Source: Streptomyces sp. NBC_01463 (lineage in GTDB: Bacteria > Actinomycetota > Actinomycetes > Streptomycetales > Streptomycetaceae). Taken from it: DNA of 64,000 bases. The stretch covers positions 930,001 to 994,000 of the forward strand of contig CP109468.1 of the NCBI GenBank assembly GCA_036227345.1, given 5' to 3'. A program made the position numbers and the translations under genes. Below, one piece after another: positions 61,345 to 64,000 of this stretch (within the stretch, counting starts at the first letter, position 1; every line of letters begins with the position of its first letter). The notes below the pieces were generated by a model that did not search any database, was not told where the DNA came from, and saw nothing but the letters and a program-made list of their open reading frames with translations.

Positions 61345-61449
61345 CTGGGGCCTCCGATCGGTCGGGGGTGGATCTCTTCCACCGTCTCCCGGAGCGGCTG
61401 CCCGCGCCCGGCGAGTCCATACGTTCGGGCTGCGGATGCTCCGACCGGC

Positions 61450-62088
61450 TCAGCGTGCGGCCGCGGCCCTCGCGGCGTCCAGACCCGGCCGCGGGCTGGA
61501 CAGGACGGGGATCCGGGTGGTCGTACGGGCTGCCGCGCCCGCCATGGAGACCTGGGCCAGCACGATGACGTCGGCGTCCGTCACGGCGTCGGCGGCGGCC
61601 GCGATCCGCTCCAGGTAGCCGTCGTGGTCCCCGGCCTCGAAGCGCTCCCACGCCCCGTCGACCAGGACGGTGCGCACGTCCACGTCCCGCTCCCCCGCCC
61701 GCTCGGCCTCCTGGACGAGCAGGGCGCGGGTCGGCTGAAGGGTGGCGTGGTGGGCCGCCAGGACCGTGACCCGTCCGGCACGGACCGCCGCGGCCGCCAT
61801 CGGCCGGTCGACGCGCAGGACCGGGACGCCGAGCCGGACACCGACGGACTCGGCGACCCCGCCGAGCGTCGAACAGGTGCAGAGCACGGCCGCGGCCCCC
61901 TCGGCGACGGCGTCGGCGACCAGCGCCTCGACGTCGGCCGCCACCGTTTCCGGCCCGGACTCCCCCGCCCGGTCGAGGAGGTCCTTGTGCACGAGGTGGC
62001 GCAGGACGAGCCCCGGGTGGTGGGCGTCGCGCAGGGCGTCGAACACGGGGACGTGGGCCGGGGAGGTGTGCAGGAGTGCGAGGCTCAT
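61450..62088 (-). CDS. Asp/Glu racemase superfamily protein with one catalytic Cys missing
   Basis: A 212-residue protein of the aspartate/glutamate/hydantoin racemase fold. The first catalytic cysteine is in LCTCSTLGGVAE; the second position reads VLAQVSMAG with no cysteine, so two-base racemisation is not possible in the usual way. The family includes arylmalonate decarboxylases and maleate isomerases, which use a single or altered pair. ATG 62088 (alternative GTG 62097). Substrate unknown. Confidence 0.82.
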   Translation of the reverse strand: MSLALLHTSPAHVPVFDALRDAHHPGLVLRHLVHKDLLDRAGESGPETVAADVEALVADAVAEGAAAVLCTCSTLGGVAESVGVRLGVPVLRVDRPMAAAAVRAGRVTVLAAHHATLQPTRALLVQEAERAGERDVDVRTVLVDGAWERFEAGDHDGYLERIAAAADAVTDADVIVLAQVSMAGAAARTTTRIPVLSSPRPGLDAARAAAAR

Positions 62089-62137
62089 CCGCCTCACGCT
62101 ACCGGCGCCTCCGCTCCCGTCCGCCGGGGGCGGTGCC

Positions 62138-62500
62138 TCAGTAGAGCTCGGGGTGGGAGGCGAGCTGCTCCTTCGCCCGCTCGACCAGTTCCGCCGGGGC
62201 CTCGGGTGCCTTGTCGGGGTGGCGCGACGCCCACTTCGCGGCGTACGGGCAGAGCGGGACGACGGGCACGCCGTCCCGGGCCGCGAGGGCGTAGAACTCC
62301 CTGACCAGGGCGCCGCCGATGCCCTTGCCCTCGTGTCCCGGCTCGACGACGGTGTGCACGGCGACGAGCGCGGCGGGCGTCCCGTCCATCACGAAGTAGT
62401 CGATGACGCCGGCCGCTTCGCCGTCCACGGACGCGAGCAGCCTGCCCGCCGCCCGGTCGTCACGGATATCGGGCCCGGTCTGTCCGCTCTGCTCTGCCAT
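62138..62500 (-). CDS. Small GNAT-type acetyltransferase (GCN5-related, YjdJ/NATD1-like)
   Basis: A 120-residue single-domain protein. Motifs resemble N-acetyltransferase-like small proteins: GVIDYFVMDGTPAALVAVHTVV, EPGHEGKGIGGALVREFYALA (acetyl-CoA loop), and VVPLCPYAAKWASRHPD at the end. Substrate unknown. It lies 30 bp before panD in the same direction. Confidence 0.9.
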   Translation of the reverse strand: MAEQSGQTGPDIRDDRAAGRLLASVDGEAAGVIDYFVMDGTPAALVAVHTVVEPGHEGKGIGGALVREFYALAARDGVPVVPLCPYAAKWASRHPDKAPEAPAELVERAKEQLASHPELY

Positions 62501-62530
62501 GGCGGTCGCTCCCTCGCTGAGTGGGGCGCG

Positions 62531-62956
62531 TCAGCGCGCCGCGGGTACGGCGTGCGGACTGCGCTCGGTGTCGGTCCCCGGCACGGGCGCGGAGGCGTCG
62601 GCACCGAGCTCGACGATCCGGTTGCCCGCGTCGACATGGACGATACGCGGAACCAGCCCGCGCGCCTCGGCGTCGTCGACCTGCGCGTAGCTGATCAGGA
62701 TGACCAGGTCCCCGGGGTGCACGAGGTGGGCGGCGGCGCCGTTGATCCCGATGACGCCGGAGCCGCGCTCGCCCTCGATGACGTACGTCTCCAGGCGGGC
62801 GCCGTTGTCGATGTCGACGATGTGGACGAGCTCGCCGGGCAGCAGGTCGGCGGCCTCCATCAGCGCGGCGTCGACCGTGACGGACCCGACGTAGTGCAGG
62901 TCGGCCTGGGTCACGGTGGCACGGTGGATCTTGGACTTGAACATGGTGCGCAACAT
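62531..62956 (-). CDS. panD: Aspartate 1-decarboxylase precursor
   Basis: Makes beta-alanine from aspartate for pantothenate and CoA synthesis. The precursor is cleaved at Gly24-Ser25 (HYVGSVTVD) to form the pyruvoyl group. Sequence [42 protein letters not shown] and [11 protein letters not shown] is textbook. At 141 residues it is slightly longer than usual, with a C-terminal extension ([14 protein letters not shown]). ATG 62956 follows GGGAGTGCC. Confidence 0.95.
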   Translation of the reverse strand: MLRTMFKSKIHRATVTQADLHYVGSVTVDAALMEAADLLPGELVHIVDIDNGARLETYVIEGERGSGVIGINGAAAHLVHPGDLVILISYAQVDDAEARGLVPRIVHVDAGNRIVELGADASAPVPGTDTERSPHAVPAAR

Positions 62957-63316
62957 CGAGGCACTCCCGTAAGCAGGCTCCCTGCCTGCATTCTTGCAGG
63001 TCAAGTGCATTTTCCTTACCTTACAACGAGTCGCATGTCCGGTCAGCTTTCGCTGGGGTTCCGAGGACTGATGCTGACCAATCGCTGACTCTTCCGACGC
63101 GCAGTCAGGCTTTGCTGGAGAGCTTCGCCATCCCTCCTGGACTTCACCGCGACGACTGCACAAGCCTACGCAGCAGCCTCCGAAGGGTGTCCGTGATCAC
63201 CGTCACTCCGGCGGTCCGGGCCGAGGCAGGAGCGAGGGCGGTCACAGGGGATCCGGACTGCGACCATCTTGGGTCAGCCGACCCAAGCCCCTCGCCCCCT
63301 CCAGGAGGAGCCACCA
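62957..63316. other. Lower-GC intergenic region after panD start
   Basis: 360 bp without a supported gene. A minus-strand TTGACC near 63002 may belong to the panD promoter. A hairpin CTTGGGTC (63268-63275)/GACCCAAG (63280-63287) lies 30 bp before the small gene at 63317. GC content falls compared with the rest of the window. Confidence 0.4.
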
Positions 63317-63445
63317 ATGGTTCAACAGGAATGCGAGGGGCCGAAGCCGCACGGCAACATAGCCGCGGATCGTCGTGTTGACCGAACTACCGCTGAAGTA
63401 TTCGCAGTTCCGGGCGAGTGGTGCCAGATTCCCGGCCATGCGTGA
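63317..63445 (+). CDS. Small ORF (42 aa) with strong ribosome site, unknown function
   Basis: MVQQECEGPKPHGNIAADRR starts at an ATG with AGGAGGAG at ideal spacing, but only about 60% of third positions are G/C, much lower than neighbours. The protein is hydrophilic, with two cysteines. It may be a leader, a recently acquired gene or non-coding. Directly preceded by a hairpin. Confidence 0.4.
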   Translation: MVQQECEGPKPHGNIAADRRVDRTTAEVFAVPGEWCQIPGHA

Positions 63446-63593
63446 TGCGGGCGGTACTGCCAGGGATCTGGTGGACTTCGTGCTGCCAGAGGCTGGGGAG
63501 GCCGAGTCACCACCACGGCCGCTGATGCTTCGCATGTGTGCAGGTGCCGAATCGTCCCCCGGTCGCCATGATCGGTCCTGAGGGCGCACATGC

Positions 63594-63965
63594 GTGACCG
63601 TTCAGGAGAGGCAGGAGGCCGTGCCGTGTGCCCTGACCATCCCCGGTAACCGCCGGATCCCGCAGGCGGCCACGGAGCCGTCCGAATCGGCCAGGAGGGC
63701 CGCCATGTCCGAGAAGCCGGGCCCCGTCCCGCGGCCGACGGTGCACGCCGTTCCCGAGGAGGGGCGGGCGGTGGGCGGGAAGGCGGCCCGTCACCGCCTT
63801 CCGCTGGCACGTCACATGACCCACGAGGGGGCGAAGGACCTGCCGAGCCCCTCGGCCGGTCCAGCGGTCCGGTACGCGCGCCGGATCCCGGAGCGCGTAC
63901 CGGTCGGCCGAGGCCGAACGGGTGAGTCCTTGCTGCGGGCGCGGACCGTGAAGGCGGCGGCGTGA
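63594..63965 (+). CDS. Hypothetical protein (123 aa)
   Basis: Read from GTG 63594 (GAGGG eight bases upstream). High G/C third positions support translation. The sequence is basic, with AMSEKPGPVPRPTVHAVPEEG in the middle and a poly-Ala end; no recognisable domain or TM segment. The start may be an internal ATG near 63704. Possibly the 5' part of a larger Streptomyces-specific gene. Confidence 0.4.
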   Translation: MTVQERQEAVPCALTIPGNRRIPQAATEPSESARRAAMSEKPGPVPRPTVHAVPEEGRAVGGKAARHRLPLARHMTHEGAKDLPSPSAGPAVRYARRIPERVPVGRGRTGESLLRARTVKAAA

Positions 63966-64000
63966 CCGCCCCCAGGCGTCCGGCCGAGGCCGAAAGCAAG

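Noticed and set aside
63322..63999. Minus-strand ORF at the right edge, possible transposase piece
   Set aside because: No transposase motif (DDE, HUH or Ser recombinase) seen; codon pattern favours the plus-strand reading.
1..64000. CRISPR arrays, tRNA or rRNA genes, prophage or complete insertion sequences
   Set aside because: No regularly spaced repeats, cloverleaf-like segments, integrase or transposase genes were seen.

Overview
The window is very GC-rich, has almost only G or C at third codon positions, uses many GTG starts, and carries gene sets typical of Streptomyces (MsiK-type sugar importers without their own ATPase, SigB-type sigma factor networks, many SpoIIE-type phosphatases, Tat and Sec glycoside hydrolases). 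It looks like chromosomal DNA of a Streptomyces or close relative. I see no rRNA, tRNA, CRISPR array, complete insertion sequence or prophage. All assignments come from reading translated proteins and motifs by eye; no database search was run.

Layout. 1-11.1 kb: a truncated secreted alpha-L-fucosidase, then a urea/nitrogen operon on the minus strand in the order urea transporter, ureA, a histidine-rich chelatase-like protein, ureB, ureC, ureF, ureG, ureD, ammonium transporter. A two-gene fluoride exporter (crcB pair) diverges from it. 11.1-21 kb: a stress and signalling block with a zinc-finger SDR fusion, a SigB-family sigma factor, a REC-PP2C phosphatase, a CHASE3 histidine kinase, a single-domain response regulator, an RsbW-like ATPase, a GAF-type PP2C phosphatase, a MarR regulator and a STAS antagonist. 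21-26.3 kb: two secreted glycan hydrolases (GH92, PA14-GH2) sharing a CAACGTTG operator. 26.4-30.7 kb: a Sap-type membrane protein, a FhuF-like protein, a DMT-type membrane protein and a secreted Rpf/LysM/M23 cell-wall hydrolase. 30.9-40.9 kb: two beta-glucoside systems, GH3 plus a LacI regulator, and a ROK regulator with an ABC importer and GH1 beta-glucosidase.

41-54.9 kb: regulators (AraC, TetR, MerR), a secreted DUF1996 protein sharing the LacI-type operator with the GH3 genes, an HD protein, 6-phosphogluconate dehydrogenase, a B12-riboswitch-controlled ferredoxin-like gene, a GH43 arabinofuranosidase-like protein and several small membrane proteins, with a decayed second gnd tail at 52.4 kb. 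55-56.9 kb: a dye-decolourising peroxidase with an encapsulin-targeting tail followed by its encapsulin shell gene. 57-63 kb: PucR regulator, PLP decarboxylase, two MarR-like proteins, a proline-rich miniprotein, a racemase-like protein, a GNAT protein and panD. The last kilobase has lower GC and only weakly supported small genes.

Most notable: the histidine-rich CbiX-like gene translationally coupled to ureB in a urease operon that shows no ureE; a four-site GGAGAGCGCTCTCC regulon joining GH3, its leaderless LacI repressor and a DUF1996 protein; the cobalamin riboswitch before a lone ferredoxin-like gene; and the DyP/encapsulin pair.
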